DNA of 64,000 nt, from NCBI RefSeq assembly GCF_000264495.1, contig NC_017954.1, positions 682,001 to 746,000 on the forward strand. Reading direction: 5' to 3'. The notes under the pieces were generated by a model that saw only the letters and a list, made by a program, of their open reading frames with translations, did no database searches and was not told the DNA's origin. Position numbers and translations under genes: made by a program. Shown one piece after another: positions 24,486 to 33,793 of the stretch (position 1 is its first letter; each line of letters begins with the position of its first letter). The DNA comes from Thermogladius calderae 1633 (lineage in GTDB: Archaea > Thermoproteota > Thermoprotei_A > Sulfolobales > Desulfurococcaceae).

Positions 24486-25634
24486 CTTGGAAACGAGTTA
24501 AACCCGATAAGGGAAGACGTCTTCTTAAGATGTATCAAGTGCGGGGCCGTCTATAGGGGCGACCCCCGCCTCTTCAAGTGTCCGAGGTGTGGTGTGCCTC
24601 TCGAGGTTGTCATCAAGGGGTTGCGGTTCGAGACATCAAGTGCGAGGGGTGTGTGGAAGTACAAGCTGATGTTGCCGGTGAAGAAGGAAGTCGAGCCTGT
24701 ATCGCTCGGTGAGGGCGACACCCCTCTCATACCCTTGAAGAGCCACAAGCGGCTGTTTGTGAAATTCGAGGGCGCAAACCCCACGGGAAGCTTCAAGGAC
24801 AGGGGTATGACCCTAGCTGTCACGATCGCAAAGTACATCGGTGCTAAAAGCGTCGTGGTCGCTAGCACCGGTAACACCTCGGCATCGGCGGCCGCGTACG
24901 CGGCAAAGGCTGGGCTCGAGTGCCTGGTCTACTTACCCAGGGGCTCAGTGGCTAGAGGCAAGCTCTTCCAAGCCCTACTACACGGTGCCAAGGTGGTCGA
25001 GGTGGACGGGAACTTCGACGAGGCTCTAGAAGAGGTTATTGCGAGGTATGTCGACAATACCCAAGGGCACGTATACCCTCTAAACTCAGTAAACCCCTGG
25101 AGGCTCGAGGGGCAGAAGACCATAGCGTTCGAGATATACCAACAACTAGGGTTCGTACCCGAAAACGTGGTCGTACCCGTCGGTAACGCCGGCAATATAT
25201 ACGCTATATGGAAGGGGTTCAGGGAGCTCCGCGAGGTTGGGGTTACTGACAGAGCACCTAGGATGATAGGCGTTCAGGCCGAAGGCGCCTCACCCGTCTT
25301 CAAGACATGGCTCGCAAAAGCCGACGAGCTATTACCCGTTGAGAGACCGTATACGGTGGCTACAGCAATAAAGATCGGGAGACCCGTGAACTGGCTAAAG
25401 GCCCTCACTGCCGTTAGGGAGTCGAACGGCTTCATGTTATCGGTCAGCGATGCCACTATCTTGGAGGCGCTCAAGACACTCGCGAGGAGCGAGGGGATCG
25501 GCGTAGAGCCCGCCTCGGCAGCACCATTAGCAGGGTATAGAGTTGCGCTCGAGCAGGGGCTGATAGGGCAGGACGAGACCACTGTGCTCGTAGCCACAGG
25601 TCACGCGCTGAAAGACCCCGAGGTAAGGTTCTGA
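24486..25634 (+). CDS. thrC: Threonine synthase; N-terminus without a normal start codon
   Basis: PLP enzyme of fold type II that turns O-phosphohomoserine into threonine. SLGEGDTPL and GANPTGSFKDRGM (with the PLP lysine) and ASTGNTSASAAAYAAKAGL are the family blocks. The N-terminal zinc ribbon, CIKCG then CPRCG, is encoded at 24531-24593, upstream of the first usable in-frame start, GTG 24594, which would cut the ribbon. The frame is open back to the stop at 24483-24485 but has no ATG, GTG or TTG. ATG 24466 in another frame, about 32 bp after a TATA-like GTTAAATC, would reach this frame by one base read twice, or one base missing in the assembly. The other threonine genes lie nearby on the minus strand. 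Confidence 0.88.
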   Translation, partial: LGNELNPIREDVFLRCIKCGAVYRGDPRLFKCPRCGVPLEVVIKGLRFETSSARGVWKYKLMLPVKKEVEPVSLGEGDTPLIPLKSHKRLFVKFEGANPTGSFKDRGMTLAVTIAKYIGAKSVVVASTGNTSASAAAYAAKAGLECLVYLPRGSVARGKLFQALLHGAKVVEVDGNFDEALEEVIARYVDNTQGHVYPLNSVNPWRLEGQKTIAFEIYQQLGFVPENVVVPVGNAGNIYAIWKGFRELREVGVTDRAPRMIGVQAEGASPVFKTWLAKADELLPVERPYTVATAIKIGRPVNWLKALTAVRESNGFMLSVSDATILEALKTLARSEGIGVEPASAAPLAGYRVALEQGLIGQDETTVLVATGHALKDPEVRF

Positions 25635-25694
25635 AGACGGCTTATTAGACAAGACTTTTCCGTCGATAATCTATCAACCCTCTTAGGTGGGAGT

Positions 25695-26855
25695 ATGAGG
25701 ACGGGCACTAGACTTGTAGACGTCGAGGGATTGAACGACCCGTACGGGTCTCACATACCACCAGTTTACTTGAGCGCAGTGTACGAGTACGTCGACTACG
25801 AGCAAGGCCTAGCGAAGTACACGGACCGGGGGACCTACGTTAGATACGGTAGGGAGGAGAACCCTACGGTCAGAGTCCTCGAGAGGCTCCTGAGCTCGCT
25901 AGAGGAGACGGAGGACGCCCTGGCGTTTAACAGCGGAATGGCTGCCGAGACTACGCTGTTCCTCTACCTCATGAAGCCCGGTATCAGGGTGGTGATGTCG
26001 GCGGAAGTCTACAGTACGACCTACCTCACTGTCCGCAACCTGGTTGAGAAGGTAGGGGCGAAGCTGGACCTCGTATTCCCATCGGCGAGGGAAATACTCG
26101 AGTCCGTGGGCAGGGAGCCCGCAGTCGTGTTCGTGGAGACCGTCACAAACCCGACGTTGAAGGTCGTCGACCTCGTAGAGCTGGCAGAGGGATTGAAGGA
26201 CACGGGCTCCACTCTAGTAGTCGACAACACATTCGCGACCCCTCTCAACGTAAAGCCGTTTAAGCTGGGGGCCAGGTTTGTCGTCCATAGCTTGACCAAG
26301 TACATTGCGGGCCACAACGACGTAGTCGGAGGCGCTCTACTGGGTACCAAGAAAGAGATATCTGAGCTGTGGGATTGGCGGCGTATGACAGGGTCAATAA
26401 TGCCACCATTTGAGGCGTACCTCGTGTACAGGGGCGCGAAGACTCTCGAGGTCCGATTCGAGAGAGTGTCCAAGTCCGCTAAGGCAATAGCCGAGTTCTT
26501 GGCGGAGCACAGTAAAGTGGAGGGAGTCCACTACCCGGGGCTCGACAAGGACGAGTACCACCCGATCGCCAGGAGGCTCTTCGCGACAGGCAACTACGGG
26601 GGCGTTCTGAGTTTCAGGGTCAAAGGAGGCTACGAGGGGGCACTGAGGTTCATGAAGAAGTTAAGGGTGATAAAGAGGGCGCCAAGTCTCGGGGGGACCG
26701 AGTCGCTTGCGGTACTACCAGCCAAAGCGGGCAGTATGTACCTGCCCGAAGACCTCCGGAGGAGACTCAAGATAACCGAGAACCTGGTCAGGTTGTCGGT
26801 GGGTCTCGAAGACGTGAACGACCTTATAGAGGACATAGACCAGGCTCTAGCCTGA
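25695..26855 (+). CDS. Cys/Met metabolism PLP enzyme (cystathionine synthase/lyase type)
   Basis: Fold type I PLP enzyme of the MetB/MetC/MetZ group. Seen: the YVRYGREENPTV loop that binds PLP phosphate from the neighbouring subunit, FNSGMAAE, VDNTFATPLN, and SLTKYIAGHNDVVGG with the PLP lysine. Length of 386 residues is normal. It may be a cystathionine gamma-synthase, gamma-lyase or O-acyl/phosphohomoserine sulfhydrylase; motifs alone cannot decide. The site next to homoserine and threonine genes favours use of an activated homoserine. ATG 25695 follows a GGTGGGA ribosome binding site. Confidence 0.8.
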   Translation: MRTGTRLVDVEGLNDPYGSHIPPVYLSAVYEYVDYEQGLAKYTDRGTYVRYGREENPTVRVLERLLSSLEETEDALAFNSGMAAETTLFLYLMKPGIRVVMSAEVYSTTYLTVRNLVEKVGAKLDLVFPSAREILESVGREPAVVFVETVTNPTLKVVDLVELAEGLKDTGSTLVVDNTFATPLNVKPFKLGARFVVHSLTKYIAGHNDVVGGALLGTKKEISELWDWRRMTGSIMPPFEAYLVYRGAKTLEVRFERVSKSAKAIAEFLAEHSKVEGVHYPGLDKDEYHPIARRLFATGNYGGVLSFRVKGGYEGALRFMKKLRVIKRAPSLGGTESLAVLPAKAGSMYLPEDLRRRLKITENLVRLSVGLEDVNDLIEDIDQALA

Positions 26856-26869
26856 AAACGGGAAAACTT

Positions 26870-27934
26870 TTAGACGAGGCCCTTCTTCACCAGTAGCTCT
26901 GCGATTAAGACACCGTTACCGGCAGCACCTCTAATCGTGTTGTGGCCCAGCACCACGTACTTAACCCCGCCCATTACTTTGTCCGGCCTGACACGCCCAA
27001 CTACGATGCTCATCCCTTTGCCGGCCTCCCTGTCGAGGCGTGGCTGTGGTCTATCGGGCTCTCTCTTCACTACCAACGGCTTCTCGGGCTGCGAGGGCAG
27101 GTTCAGGCCCTTTATCTTGTTCCCCTTGAACTCCTCCATGGCTTTAATGACCTCTTCCACATCTATACTCCTCTTTTCAAGTTCGGCGAACACAGCGATC
27201 GTGTGGCCTTCGAGCACCATAACCCTGTGACAGCTGGCGGTTACCGCGAAGCTGTTGTTGAGCGTCACTCCCTCGCCTCCGACGCTACCCAGCAGTTTGA
27301 GTGTCTCCTCCTCCACTTTCTCCTCCTCTCCCTCGATGAAGGGTATCAGGTTGTCCATTATCAACATAGACGGTAGACCTGTCAGGCCTGCCCCCGATAT
27401 GGCCTGCATAGAGGATGCGACGACTCTCCTTAGGCCGAACTCGTCTAGCAGGGGCTTGAGGGAGAGGGTCAGTATAGACGTAGTACAGTTGGGCACCTTT
27501 ACTATACCACCACTCCAGCCTCTACGCCTCCTCTGTAGCTCTAACACCTCCACGTGGTCGGCGTTGACTTCGGGTAGTAGAAGGGGTATGTCCGGCTCCA
27601 TCCTCATAGGGCTGGCGTTAGAGACCACGACCAGCCCTCTCCTGGCGAGCTCTAGCTCCACGTCGACCGAGACTTCGGCGGGGAGAGCTGAGAACACGAT
27701 GTCCACGCCTTCGCGGGCGATCGAAGCCAGGTCTAGGGGCTCCACTGGTAGGTCAGCTACTTTATCAGGGAGTTGGGAGTCTAGAACCCACTTCACGCTC
27801 TCACCGTACCTCTTGCCGGCGCTCTTGCCCGAGGACTGTAATAGTGTGATCTCAAACCATGGGTGGTCTGCCAGCAAGGATACGAACCTCTGCCCGACGA
27901 GCCCCGTAGCCCCTAGAATCGCGGCCTTCTTCAC
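26870..27934 (-). CDS. asd: Aspartate-semialdehyde dehydrogenase
   Basis: Archaeal/fungal type enzyme of 354 residues. GATGLVGQRFVSLL near the start is the NADP-binding loop, VPNCTTS has the catalytic cysteine (N-C-T), and the conserved HRVMVLEGHT segment has the histidine. It reduces aspartyl phosphate to aspartate semialdehyde. It is the last of four genes in the minus-strand order thrB-hom-ask-asd, and overlaps the kinase gene by 4 bp. Confidence 0.9.
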   Translation of the reverse strand: MKKAAILGATGLVGQRFVSLLADHPWFEITLLQSSGKSAGKRYGESVKWVLDSQLPDKVADLPVEPLDLASIAREGVDIVFSALPAEVSVDVELELARRGLVVVSNASPMRMEPDIPLLLPEVNADHVEVLELQRRRRGWSGGIVKVPNCTTSILTLSLKPLLDEFGLRRVVASSMQAISGAGLTGLPSMLIMDNLIPFIEGEEEKVEEETLKLLGSVGGEGVTLNNSFAVTASCHRVMVLEGHTIAVFAELEKRSIDVEEVIKAMEEFKGNKIKGLNLPSQPEKPLVVKREPDRPQPRLDREAGKGMSIVVGRVRPDKVMGGVKYVVLGHNTIRGAAGNGVLIAELLVKKGLV

Positions 27935-29049
27935 GATCCCGCCTCACCTATCAGGTTCTTGTGGAGTAATCTAACAGCTCTGGGAATATAATCTTTAGGA
28001 ATATATACGACCACCGAGTGTCTACCTACTCCGGCCTCGAGACCTTGGATTTCGACGTCTTCGCTTTCAAGGACCTCCACCACCCTCCTAATAGTCCTGA
28101 GCCTACTGCCGTCCTCACCTATTACCACGACCCGTGGGTGGGGGCTGAGGGACGCGTGTATGATTTTAGGCCCCTTGTCCCCCTCCTCCAGCTCTCTCAT
28201 TACTGATGAGCCAAGGTGCTCGTAGTCGCCTATTCTAACAACGGGCCCCGGGAAGAAGAGGAGGGGCTCGAACGTCTTCGCGTTAAACCTTTTGACGCCG
28301 TGTCTAGCCGCTTCGTCTGCTTCACGGTAGCTTAGGCACTTCACTACTCTTGGTTTAACGCCTAACTCCGGGTCAACCGAGTACACCCCCTTAACGTTCG
28401 TTATTAGTCTTACCTCTCCTATACCGCCCAGCGCTGCTATGGCAGTAGCGGTCAGGTCCGACCCGCCTCGGCCAAGTGTTGTAGTCACACCCTTCTCGCC
28501 GCTCCCGATGAAACCCTCGATGACTATTACCACGTTGTTCTCGGAGGCCGTTTTGACGAGCCACTCTACCCTTGGCTCGGTATTCTCGTAGATGATCGAG
28601 GCGTCTCCGTGTCTGGAGTCAGTCTTGATGACCTCCTCCGCGTCTACCCTCACCACCCTCCCCACCTCTGTCTCAATCGCGCTCGAGAGGACCAGCTTAC
28701 TGGCTTTCTCACCGTAGGAGAGAACTATGTCGCCGAGTACTGGTCGCTCGAGACCCGCCTTTATCGCTTTGAGAGGCACCTCTGCCAGCCCTCTTACCTC
28801 TTGCTCGAGCTTCTCGCCTCCTATTCCGCGAGCTAGCTCGGAGTAAAGCTCTACTACCTCGTGGAAAGCGTTTATGTCCCCTTGTAAGGTAACCAGGAGC
28901 TTGTCTGTGACACCCTTAGCCGCGGACACGACGACAATAGGTAGTAGCCCGGCCTCGTACAACTGTCTAACATAGCCGGCGGCTCTAACGTAGCTGTCGA
29001 TGTTCGACAGGTTCGACCCGCCGATTTTTACTACGACGAGGGCACGCAC
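27931..29049 (-). CDS. Aspartate kinase
   Basis: Amino-acid-kinase domain (VVVKIGGSNLSN at the start, TLGRGGSDLTATAIAALGG in the aspartate-binding region, TNVKGVYSVDPE) followed by a short C-terminal ACT region (from about residue 295), shorter than in E. coli LysC at 449 residues. The reduced regulatory part leaves it open whether threonine inhibits the enzyme. It makes aspartyl phosphate from aspartate and ATP. The gene sits 3 bp after homoserine dehydrogenase and overlaps asd. Confidence 0.88.
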   Translation of the reverse strand: MRALVVVKIGGSNLSNIDSYVRAAGYVRQLYEAGLLPIVVVSAAKGVTDKLLVTLQGDINAFHEVVELYSELARGIGGEKLEQEVRGLAEVPLKAIKAGLERPVLGDIVLSYGEKASKLVLSSAIETEVGRVVRVDAEEVIKTDSRHGDASIIYENTEPRVEWLVKTASENNVVIVIEGFIGSGEKGVTTTLGRGGSDLTATAIAALGGIGEVRLITNVKGVYSVDPELGVKPRVVKCLSYREADEAARHGVKRFNAKTFEPLLFFPGPVVRIGDYEHLGSSVMRELEEGDKGPKIIHASLSPHPRVVVIGEDGSRLRTIRRVVEVLESEDVEIQGLEAGVGRHSVVVYIPKDYIPRAVRLLHKNLIGEAGS

Positions 29050-29052
29050 CCC

Positions 29053-30072
29053 TCACACCTCCCTCAACGCGATGGCTAAGATGTCGTTTGCCACGGTGTG
29101 AGCTGTCTCTACGCCGCCCCCACCCTTCCCCATGAAGAAGTAGCTTCCCGTGTCAGTCTCGATTACAACACCGTTCATAGCCCCCCTCACATGGTACAAC
29201 AGGTCGCCCGGCTCTACTTTCTCTAGGGCAACACGGGCTTTCTGACTCCTGTAGTCTATAGAGCTGACCTGCTTCCAGGCTTTCCCCTCCTTTATCGCCA
29301 TCACGACTTCTCTCAGGCTTAACCCCCTCAGGCTGACCCTCTCAATGCTCTTGAAGTCCACAGGCTTTCCGATGACGTTGGAGATTATCGTCAGCTTTGC
29401 GGCGGCGTCATACCCGTCTATGTCGATAGAGGGGTCTCTCTCGGCTATACCTAGTACGATCGCCTCCTCGACCGCCCTCTCTACCTCGACCAACTTCTCG
29501 TGGGCTAAGCTCAAAACGATGTTACTCGTCGTGTTGAGTATCCCTCTCACGCTGTACACGTCCTGTAGCTTCATGTGATCAAGCAGAGACAAGAAAGAGG
29601 AGGCACCCATAACGGTAGCCGTGTACTTCAGGACGAGGCCACGGGACCTGGCCAGCTCTGTCAGCCCTTTAAAGTCGAACACCAGAGGGGACTTGTTAGC
29701 TGTCGCAACATGGGCTCCCTCGTTGAGCGCGAACCTTATGTTGCTGAGCCCCGGCTCGCCGGTCTCGTAGTTGGCTGGTGTGAGCTCGACGTGTATGTCT
29801 GGCTTGGTCTTCTCGTAGAGCTCCTTCAGGTCGACGTACTGTTTGGCAACTTCTAGACTCCTTAGACCGGACCTTGGGGTCTCCAGCATTTTAAGTAGTT
29901 CGACTGGTCTAAGGCCTTCGGGTTTGTAGACCATACCCTTCGAGTCGACCACGCCTACGACTACGATGTTGACGCCGTGCTTGGCCAGCTTACTGCTCTT
30001 GAAGAGCAACGTCTTCACTAGGCCTCTACCAACGTTGCCGAACCCTACAATGACGACCCTCTGTTCAGCCAC
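29053..30072 (-). CDS. hom: Homoserine dehydrogenase
   Basis: A 339-residue NAD(P)-dependent enzyme: GFGNVGRGLVKTLL Rossmann loop at the N-terminus, ATANKSPLVF with the conserved lysine, and the ILNTTSNIVLS and ERDPSIDIDGYDAAAKLTI blocks that bind homoserine. No ACT domain is attached, as in short archaeal forms. It reduces aspartate semialdehyde to homoserine. The gene overlaps thrB by 8 bp. Confidence 0.9.
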   Translation of the reverse strand: MAEQRVVIVGFGNVGRGLVKTLLFKSSKLAKHGVNIVVVGVVDSKGMVYKPEGLRPVELLKMLETPRSGLRSLEVAKQYVDLKELYEKTKPDIHVELTPANYETGEPGLSNIRFALNEGAHVATANKSPLVFDFKGLTELARSRGLVLKYTATVMGASSFLSLLDHMKLQDVYSVRGILNTTSNIVLSLAHEKLVEVERAVEEAIVLGIAERDPSIDIDGYDAAAKLTIISNVIGKPVDFKSIERVSLRGLSLREVVMAIKEGKAWKQVSSIDYRSQKARVALEKVEPGDLLYHVRGAMNGVVIETDTGSYFFMGKGGGGVETAHTVANDILAIALREV

Positions 30073-31030
30073 CCGACACCACCTCTACCCCCTGGTTTGA
30101 GAATCTCGAGGCCAGGAGAGAAGCCTTCACGCCTTTAGACTTCAGAAAGTCAAGTATAACACCGCCTATTCTGGTGATCTCGTCCAGGTCGTCGTGTATG
30201 TAGAACACGGACGGTCCAGCCCCCGCAATGTTGAAGCCGTAGGCTCCCTCGCGGAGCGCTATATCCTTCATCTCCCTGTACAAGGGGATGAGCTTTGACC
30301 GGCTTGGCTCGCAGATCTCGTCCTCTGATATAGCCCTGCCTACCAACCTTAGGTCGCCCTTGATCAAGCCGTAGACTAGCTTGGCGAGGCTAGAGGACTG
30401 CTGTACGTGTGTCTCTAGGTCGATTTTGCCGGGTAGGATACTCCTTGCTACGTAGGTCTTTTTCTCAGTCCTCGCCCCGGTCTCTGGGATCACCACACCT
30501 ACGTGTATCTCTTTCGGAATCTCGATCTTGTAGGCCTTTTTGTACTTCGTGTCGACTATGACGACACCCCCCAGCAGGCTAGCTGCCACGTTGTCGTAGT
30601 GGGCGACCCCCGAGACAAACCTCTCTCCTTCACCGGCTAGACTCAGTACCGTCTCCTCGTCTACAGAGCCGGCGATGAGAGACAACGCGAACGCGGCTCC
30701 GGCCGCAGTGGCTCCGGAGCTCCCCAGGCCAACTGAGACGGGGACGCCCTTCCTCACGTAGATCTCGATGTCGCATGAACTGAGCCACTTGAACTTCTCG
30801 AGAGACTTTACGGCGACAGCGTGGGCGTTGTTGCTACTGCCGGTGAGCACCGGTACGTCCGAGTATACCCGCACTAAACCGGTACCAGGCGAGGCCTTGA
30901 CGTGGACGAGGTCGTGTAGCCCCGACAACGCCACGGCGAGTACGTCAAACCCGGGGCCAAGGTTTGCTATAGAACCAGGCGACTTGACTACGGCTTCACG
31001 ATCACACACGTAGGGTGCACTACGTTTCAC
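30065..31030 (-). CDS. thrB: Homoserine kinase
   Basis: GHMP kinase of 321 residues. SPGSIANLGPGFDVLAVAL is the N-terminal motif, PVSVGLGSSGATAAGAA the ATP-binding motif 2, and FNIAGAGPSVFYI the C-terminal motif 3. It phosphorylates homoserine for ThrC. First gene of the thrB-hom-ask-asd operon, with a T-rich TATA (GTTTTTAAGCC near 31066-31076, minus strand) about 40 bp upstream. The GTG start lies inside the string GAGGTGAA, so a separate ribosome binding site is not seen. Confidence 0.9.
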   Translation of the reverse strand: MKRSAPYVCDREAVVKSPGSIANLGPGFDVLAVALSGLHDLVHVKASPGTGLVRVYSDVPVLTGSSNNAHAVAVKSLEKFKWLSSCDIEIYVRKGVPVSVGLGSSGATAAGAAFALSLIAGSVDEETVLSLAGEGERFVSGVAHYDNVAASLLGGVVIVDTKYKKAYKIEIPKEIHVGVVIPETGARTEKKTYVARSILPGKIDLETHVQQSSSLAKLVYGLIKGDLRLVGRAISEDEICEPSRSKLIPLYREMKDIALREGAYGFNIAGAGPSVFYIHDDLDEITRIGGVILDFLKSKGVKASLLASRFSNQGVEVVSGG

Positions 31031-31206
31031 CTCGCTAAGCGTTTAGAGAGACTACTTATGCTGCGGCTTAAAAACCTTACCCGTTTAGGCAAACACCCCA
31101 CATAATTCCCATCCATCAAACGTAGCAATATTCCTTTGTCTAGGCTCACGTACTGTGAGCTATGTATTTAACTCGCTCGGTCGATAACCCCTTCTCGGAG
31201 CACATT

Positions 31207-32205
31207 ATGGTTAAGTACGCTATCGAAGTCCTCGACGTGAGGAAGACCTACCGCCCGAGAGTGGGGTTGCGGAGTAGGTCTGTTGTCGAGGCGTTGAAGG
31301 GGGTGACCCTCAGGGTTCGCAAAGGCACGATTCACGCTCTATTAGGCCCCAACGGGGCAGGTAAAACAACGTTAATCAAGATCGTAGCCACCCTACTAGC
31401 CCCTGACAGCGGGGCTGTATACGTGGGTGGGTACGACGCCGTTAAGGAGGCTAGTCGGGTAAGGGAGATCATCGGGGTAGTCCTAGACGTGAGTAAGGGG
31501 TTCTACGGGTCTCTCACGGGCTTCCAGAACCTCGTCTTCTACGGTCTGTTGAAGGGTTTCTCAATGGAGGACGCGCGAAAGAGGGCGAGAGAGGTGATCG
31601 AGCTGGTCGGCTTAGATGAGCAGAGCGCTTTCAAGAAACCCTATTTCTCGTACAGCCTGGGTATGAGGGCTAAGCTGAGCCTGGCGAAGGCGCTGTACAC
31701 AGACCCGGAAGTCTTGTTGCTGGACGAGCCCACACTAGGCCTGGACGTGCCTAGCGCTATGGAGGTCAGGAATATGCTGGTCGAGTCGGCGAGGGCGGGG
31801 AAGACGATACTGGTCACGGGGCACAACATGAGAGAGATCGAGGAGATAGCCGAGGAGGTTACAATAATAAACAGGGGGGTCGTCGTCGCTCAAGGCGGTA
31901 TCCAGGACTTGAAGAGGTCGCTGGGCCTCGTCAACATCCTGTACCTAAAACTCCGTGAAGAGGGCTCTGGCAAGTACCTTACCCACATAGAGTCGAGCCT
32001 GCAGGTGGCTAGGACGGAGGTCTCGAGGAGTAGCGGGGAAGTGGCCGTCAGGGTCTACGTTAGAGACCCGAGAGATAAGATTATGGAGACCATTACGAGG
32101 ATCCTCGGCGAGGACCCCCGTCCACTAATCGACTTCTCTATCGCAGAGCCCTCGTTGGAGGACGCATACCTAGCGGTAGTCGGGGGCGATCGGCCACGGT
32201 CCTGA
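31207..32205 (+). CDS. ABC-2 type exporter, ATPase subunit
   Basis: ABC ATPase of the DrrA/CcmA-type exporter class. Walker A GPNGAGKTT, a signature in the degenerate form SYSLGMRAKLSLA, Walker B VLLLDEPTLGLD, and a switch histidine in VTGHNMREIEE. A C-terminal extension of about 90 residues is typical for DrrA. The frame can be opened to ATG 31162, but the TATA-like TATTTAAC covers that codon, so ATG 31207 is the better start. It forms an operon with two permease genes; substrate unknown (perhaps a lipid, drug or surface polymer). Confidence 0.85.
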   Translation: MVKYAIEVLDVRKTYRPRVGLRSRSVVEALKGVTLRVRKGTIHALLGPNGAGKTTLIKIVATLLAPDSGAVYVGGYDAVKEASRVREIIGVVLDVSKGFYGSLTGFQNLVFYGLLKGFSMEDARKRAREVIELVGLDEQSAFKKPYFSYSLGMRAKLSLAKALYTDPEVLLLDEPTLGLDVPSAMEVRNMLVESARAGKTILVTGHNMREIEEIAEEVTIINRGVVVAQGGIQDLKRSLGLVNILYLKLREEGSGKYLTHIESSLQVARTEVSRSSGEVAVRVYVRDPRDKIMETITRILGEDPRPLIDFSIAEPSLEDAYLAVVGGDRPRS

Positions 32206-33014
32206 ACCTCTTTAAAGCCACGGTATACAGGGAGGCTCTGTGGTTTAAGAGGTACTTCTCCGACTACCTAGGTCTGTGGTTGACCCAGGTCGGCTTCGCC
32301 GTCGGCGTGTTAATGACGCCCGCTTACATCTACGGTTCGCAGAGCGTGGTATCGAAGGCGGGGGAGCTTTTCGGGGTAAAGCCGGCCTTCACAGACCTGC
32401 TCGTATTCTCGATGGTCTTGTCGGCGTTGCTGGGCGTCGTCGCAATAATCATTGGAGACGTGGTGGGCACCCTCTACTACGAGTTCAAGATCGCGGAGTC
32501 TACAGTGCTGATCTTTGAGGCCACTGGTCTGACGCACTACATCGTGGTGAACGCCGTGGTGAGGTCCATCGTAAACACCCTGCTATCCTCGATATACCTC
32601 CTCCCAGTTCTCGGGGCGTTGAAAGGAGCCAGTGGACTGATCACGTATCTCGTGGTGGTTATGATACTTGTCCCTGCCGGGGTGACGCTCGGTCTTCTGG
32701 CTAGTATAGTCGGGCTGTCAGTGATATACTTTGTCGACGTCAGAAGGCCGTGGTCTATTGCGCAGCTGTTACCGCCAGTCATACTCGCCTCGAGCGGTGT
32801 CTACATACCTGTCCACATGATACCGCTGGCTTTGAGAGTCGTAGGCTACATCACGCCAGTGCCTTTTGTTGTCGAGACACTACAGTGGATCACGCTGCTC
32901 TTCAACGAGTCGAGGATAGCCCAGTACCTGTTCTTCCTAACTGCCATCTACGCGCTCTACGTGACGGTCTCCGTTCTCGCGATAAATAGCGTGGACAGGG
33001 TTGTCAGGAAATGA
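32202..33014 (+). CDS. ABC-2 type exporter, permease 1, probable CTG start
   Basis: Membrane protein with six hydrophobic helices of the ABC-2 permease type. The first usable ATG/GTG/TTG in frame (TTG 32280) lies within the first part of the conserved N-terminal region. The frame upstream encodes a typical amphipathic interface helix (NLFKATVYREALWFKRY) that such permeases have before helix 1. A CTG at 32202 overlaps the ATPase stop as CTGA, exactly where other coupled genes in this window have ATGA. I therefore place the start at CTG 32202. The stop overlaps permease 2 by ATGA. Confidence 0.75.
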   Translation: MNLFKATVYREALWFKRYFSDYLGLWLTQVGFAVGVLMTPAYIYGSQSVVSKAGELFGVKPAFTDLLVFSMVLSALLGVVAIIIGDVVGTLYYEFKIAESTVLIFEATGLTHYIVVNAVVRSIVNTLLSSIYLLPVLGALKGASGLITYLVVVMILVPAGVTLGLLASIVGLSVIYFVDVRRPWSIAQLLPPVILASSGVYIPVHMIPLALRVVGYITPVPFVVETLQWITLLFNESRIAQYLFFLTAIYALYVTVSVLAINSVDRVVRK

Positions 33015-33793
33015 GCCTCGTCAGAGAAGTTAGAAGGTCTCTGCTTGTGGGCTACGGGATGTTTAGGATGCACTTGACGAGCTACCTGTCTTCCACGCTA
33101 AACGCGCTCCTCTGGCTGACGTTGTTCTTGGCACCCTCCGTGGTCTTCAGTAGCGACCCGCTTTCAGCATTGCTCTATTTGACCCCTCCCGTTATTGGGG
33201 TGAACATCGTGCTGTTGAGTATAGGGCTGAGCCAGGAGTACGTCACGTGGTTGAGCGAGGGCGGGGAGCTAGACGACCTAAGACTGGCAAACCTCACGCT
33301 ATGGAAATACGTGGCTGCCACCTTCCCCTTTGACTTCCTGGTAGTCGGCTTCGCGCCGTTCCTGCTCTCAGCCCTCCTTCTATCATGGTACCTAGGTATA
33401 GCACCCACGTGGCTGTTCAGGCTGAACGCGGCGCTCTTCGCACTATCTATACCCGTCTTAATGGCCTCGGGCCTACTAATGGCCTCGTTGATCGGCCTGC
33501 TCTACTTGAAAAACCCGCTTGCGAGAGTTTTGAGTCAGATCATACAAATATTGTTCGTAGTAGTCCTCTTTTTACCCCCAAGATACCTGCCTGAACAGTA
33601 CATGGCACTCCTAGTCCCGGGCCTCGTGGCGGTGGAGCTGCTCAGAGCCTCCTTCGGGTCTAACACGATCTCTACTAACCTACTCGTGTCAATGACTGTA
33701 CCGGCCGTCATATCATACCTACTCCTATCACTCCTAGCTTCAAGGCTTGTCGAGAAGCACTTCTTGAAGTTCGGGGTCGAGACGAGGTACTAG
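33011..33793 (+). CDS. ABC-2 type exporter, permease 2
   Basis: A 260-residue protein with six hydrophobic helices, paralogous in layout to permease 1. The N-terminal interface helix (VREVRRSLLVGYGMFRMHLTS) is followed by the first pair of membrane helices. Start ATG overlaps the previous stop (ATGA). The two permeases probably form a heterodimer driven by the ATPase two genes upstream. Substrate unknown. Confidence 0.8.
   Translation: MSLVREVRRSLLVGYGMFRMHLTSYLSSTLNALLWLTLFLAPSVVFSSDPLSALLYLTPPVIGVNIVLLSIGLSQEYVTWLSEGGELDDLRLANLTLWKYVAATFPFDFLVVGFAPFLLSALLLSWYLGIAPTWLFRLNAALFALSIPVLMASGLLMASLIGLLYLKNPLARVLSQIIQILFVVVLFLPPRYLPEQYMALLVPGLVAVELLRASFGSNTISTNLLVSMTVPAVISYLLLSLLASRLVEKHFLKFGVETRY

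Noticed and set aside
27255-27974. 239-codon plus-strand frame opposite asd
   Set aside because: Serine/threonine/proline-rich antisense of a gene with the NADP loop and catalytic cysteine.
31083-31094. GTTTAGGCAAAC as a second SurR-type site
   Set aside because: The spacer is four bases rather than three and it lies upstream of threonine and ABC genes without a redox role; kept only as a weak hint.
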